Part shown: piece after piece, positions 3,276 to 5,413 of the stretch
Layout of the letters: each line of letters opens with the position of its first letter
Position numbering within the stretch: the stretch's first letter is position 1
DNA from: Ruminococcaceae bacterium UBA3710
Lineage (GTDB): Bacteria > Bacillota > Clostridia > Oscillospirales > Acutalibacteraceae
Length of the DNA stretch: 5,413 nucleotides
Assembly: GCA_002371985.1 (NCBI GenBank)
Contig: DFHZ01000013.1
Location: forward strand, 1-5,413
Direction: 5' to 3'
Position numbers and translations under genes: made by a program
Notes under the pieces: model-generated
The model's input: the letters and a program-made list of their open reading frames with translations, nothing else
Told to the model about the DNA's origin: nothing
The model's database searches: none

Positions 3276-5413
3276 ATGGCGTTTCGAATAGCGCAAATCG
3301 GAACTTTTGACTGCGAGAATTTCGGTGATTTGCTTTTCCCAGAAGTATTAGCATATAATTTGAATAAAAGAATAAATATTGAAGAAATCGTCTTGTTCTC
3401 ACCAATAGGCGGAACTATGCCGTTTTATCCCGATATTCAAGTGTTTCCGATTTCAAAGCTTGAACAAATGCACAATGAAAATCCTTTTGACGCTGTTATC
3501 ATAGGCGGAGGGGATATACTCAGGCTGGATTATAATGTAGCCTCCTTTAAAGAATATAATGCCCAAAATTCTTCTGTTTACCTATGGATATATCCAACGC
3601 TTTTTGCCAACAAATACAGCATTCCGATTTTTTGGAATAATATAGGTGTACCGTTCCCTTTAAACTCCGCAGGAAAAAAATTAGCCTATGCATTAATGTC
3701 TCAAACCGATTACCTGTCCGTTAGAGACAAAAAAAGTAAAGACCTACTTTCGTTTTTTGACAAGAAACCATGTCATGTTTTTCCGGACACAATACTTTCT
3801 ATATCACGACAATTAAATCCTGATGACTTGAATAAAGCTTTAAGAGATGTTGAGAAAGAAAACCAAATTGACCTGAATGAAAGATATCTCATATTTCAAG
3901 CAAATTGTTTTGAAAATGATAGCCAAAAAATTGCAGTTGAAATCAAGAAAATTGCCAAAAATCAAAATCTAAAAATTGTGTTAATGCCAATTGGATATGT
4001 GCATTCGGATTTGGTGTTTTTAGAAAAATACAAAGAGTTGGATCCCCAATCCTTTTTTATTCTTAACAACAAATTATCTCCTATTCAAATGATTGCCGTC
4101 ATTTCCCACAGTTCGTATTTCATAGGGACAAGTCTGCACGGAAATGTAATAGCTTATGAATTCGGAGTACCATTTTTAGCTTATCTCCCCAAACCCCTTA
4201 ATAAGTTAAATGGTTTTTTGGAAATGGTTCATTGTGAAAACAGAAAGTTTACGTGCTCAGATGAACTCCTTTCCGCATATAAGAACACAAAAAATGCAAT
4301 TTTATCAGATAAGGATGAATTGATAAGGCAAATTGATTGCCATTTTGATAATATTGCAAAAATAATTAAAAGTGGATTAAAAAAAGTTCCTGTAGAATGT
4401 AATGAGCTAACGGATACCATTGCATCTTTAGGCTTATTTATGTCATTGTCAACGCAATTTTTCACCATATATTATGATATGGGAACCGGCTATTCAGAAG
4501 ATAATAAAAGCAGATATTATTTTGAAAATAACACATTTGATTTTTCGTTTGATATTCCCGAAAACACAATAAATATCCGAATTGATCCCACAGAGTCGCC
4601 TTGCTTATTAACCGACTTAGAGATAAGCAGTCAATCAATCAAAAAAAACGTCTTGTGCTCCAATGCTTTTATAGCAACTGATTGCGTTTTTTTATTCGAT
4701 AAAGCAGACCCGAATTTAGAAATTAGTATTACCGAATCGGATAAAAAACTTTTTGTTCGCGGTAATTGTTCGGTATTATCTTCAAACGAACTTGAAGCTT
4801 TTTCCGATTCATTGTGCAATATCAAAGAAGCTGTTTTAAATTATAAGGACAGTGAATTTCTTTTAAAAAACAGAATAGAACATCTTGAGAATACAATAAT
4901 AAAAGATTTAAAAAACAAAAACACTTTTATAGAACAAAGTTTTTTTCAGGCTTTAAACGAGTTAAACGGTATATATAATTCACGATCTTGGAGGCTGATG
5001 GTTAAGATGAATCGTATTACCGGTAAGATACGCAGATTTATAAACAAGCATAAGTTTTTATTAAAAATCGCACATGGTATAAAGTACATATTAAAAGGCG
5101 ACATTTCGGGTCTTGTTGCAAGAATCAAGAACCGAACAAGCAATGAGCAAGGTATTGACTATAAAAAGTTGGCTTTTTCAAAAAAAGAGCTTGAAAGACA
5201 AAGAAATTATAATTTTAAAAAAAATGTCAAATTCAGCATTCTCATTCCGCTTTATAATACGCCTTCTGATTTATTGAAGGAAACTATCGAATCTGTAATT
5301 TCACAAACATACGGTAATTGGGAACTATGCTTGGCGGATGGCAGTGATTCACAACACAATTATGTTGAAAACATCTGTAACGAATATGCCAATATTGATT
5401 CTCGTATAAAATA
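3276..5413 (+). CDS. Polysaccharide pyruvyl transferase-glycosyltransferase family 2 fusion (3' end outside window)
   Basis: The frame stays open from ATG 3276 to the right edge: 712 codons seen, end not reached. Residues about 1-310 are a polysaccharide pyruvyl transferase domain (CsaB/WcaK-like), the family that moves pyruvate from phosphoenolpyruvate onto a sugar as a ketal. Landmarks are NFGDLLFPEV (15-24), VIIGGGDILR (74-83), YLSVRD (146-151), FPD (169-171) and GTSLHGNVIAYEFGVP (284-299). Residues about 389-505 form a beta-rich segment with YYDMGTGYSE (399-408) and IRIDPTESPC (434-443), like accessory domains of large clostridial glycosyltransferases. Residues about 521-567 look coiled-coil, then NSRSWRLM (568-575), a frequent linker ahead of GT2 domains. 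At 653 a GT2 domain begins: FSILIPLYNT (653-662), SVISQTYGNWEL (673-684) and ADGSD (687-691), the nucleotide-binding aspartates; the DxD motif lies beyond the edge. No signal peptide or membrane helix is visible, so it is probably cytoplasmic, making a surface polysaccharide. Base use looks A+T-richer than the carboxypeptidase, as is common for glycan loci. The domain calls are firm; the glycan is unknown. Confidence 0.9.
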   Translation, partial: MAFRIAQIGTFDCENFGDLLFPEVLAYNLNKRINIEEIVLFSPIGGTMPFYPDIQVFPISKLEQMHNENPFDAVIIGGGDILRLDYNVASFKEYNAQNSSVYLWIYPTLFANKYSIPIFWNNIGVPFPLNSAGKKLAYALMSQTDYLSVRDKKSKDLLSFFDKKPCHVFPDTILSISRQLNPDDLNKALRDVEKENQIDLNERYLIFQANCFENDSQKIAVEIKKIAKNQNLKIVLMPIGYVHSDLVFLEKYKELDPQSFFILNNKLSPIQMIAVISHSSYFIGTSLHGNVIAYEFGVPFLAYLPKPLNKLNGFLEMVHCENRKFTCSDELLSAYKNTKNAILSDKDELIRQIDCHFDNIAKIIKSGLKKVPVECNELTDTIASLGLFMSLSTQFFTIYYDMGTGYSEDNKSRYYFENNTFDFSFDIPENTINIRIDPTESPCLLTDLEISSQSIKKNVLCSNAFIATDCVFLFDKADPNLEISITESDKKLFVRGNCSVLSSNELEAFSDSLCNIKEAVLNYKDSEFLLKNRIEHLENTIIKDLKNKNTFIEQSFFQALNELNGIYNSRSWRLMVKMNRITGKIRRFINKHKFLLKIAHGIKYILKGDISGLVARIKNRTSNEQGIDYKKLAFSKKELERQRNYNFKKNVKFSILIPLYNTPSDLLKETIESVISQTYGNWELCLADGSDSQHNYVENICNEYANIDSRIK

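Noticed and set aside
4229..5143. Three short minus-strand frames (4229-4468, 4631-4825, 4946-5143)
   Set aside because: All lie antisense within the pyruvyl transferase-glycosyltransferase frame and have no domain or start signals.
1..5413. CRISPR array, insertion sequence or toxin-antitoxin pair
   Set aside because: No regularly spaced direct repeats, no transposase-like frame, and no small partner gene beside the regulator.

Overview
The window looks like chromosomal DNA from a low-GC Gram-positive bacterium, most likely a gut-type Clostridia relative. Four things suggest this: A+T-rich coding sequence, strong AGGAG-type ribosome binding sites, textbook TTGACA/TATAAT promoters with 17-base spacers, and the protein families present. 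The exact genus cannot be named from the sequence.

Layout, left to right. Bases 1-200 carry no gene. They hold a nested inverted repeat (1-111) and two tandem hairpins (148-196) that look like terminators for the leftward gene beside them. At 202-594 (minus) is a small Cro/C1-type DNA-binding regulator. Divergent from it is a self-contained tRNA unit: a consensus promoter (616-644), tRNA-Thr(CGT) with encoded CCA (656-731) and a strong intrinsic terminator (738-778). At 846-2177 (minus) is a membrane-anchored D,D-carboxypeptidase of the S11/DacF type. A divergent, physically overlapping promoter pair (2207-2250) separates it from a calcineurin-like metallophosphoesterase (2277-2963, plus). 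A gene-free stretch of 312 bases follows. It contains a 16-bp perfect inverted repeat and a strong extended -10 promoter. The last gene, 3276 to beyond the right edge (plus), is a large modular protein: an N-terminal polysaccharide pyruvyl transferase domain, a beta-rich middle domain, a coiled-coil linker and the beginning of a family 2 glycosyltransferase domain.

Two of the genes concern the cell envelope: the carboxypeptidase trims peptidoglycan stem peptides, and the pyruvyl transferase/glycosyltransferase fusion probably builds or decorates a surface polysaccharide. Each gene has its own promoter, so this is a set of separate transcription units and not one operon. The clearest oddities are the coordinated replacement of two metal-2 ligands in the phosphoesterase, the loss of the SxN asparagine in the carboxypeptidase, the pyruvyl transferase-GT2 fusion, and the unexplained 16-bp inverted repeat. 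No complete novel multi-gene system (defence, CRISPR, mobile element) can be supported from this window.
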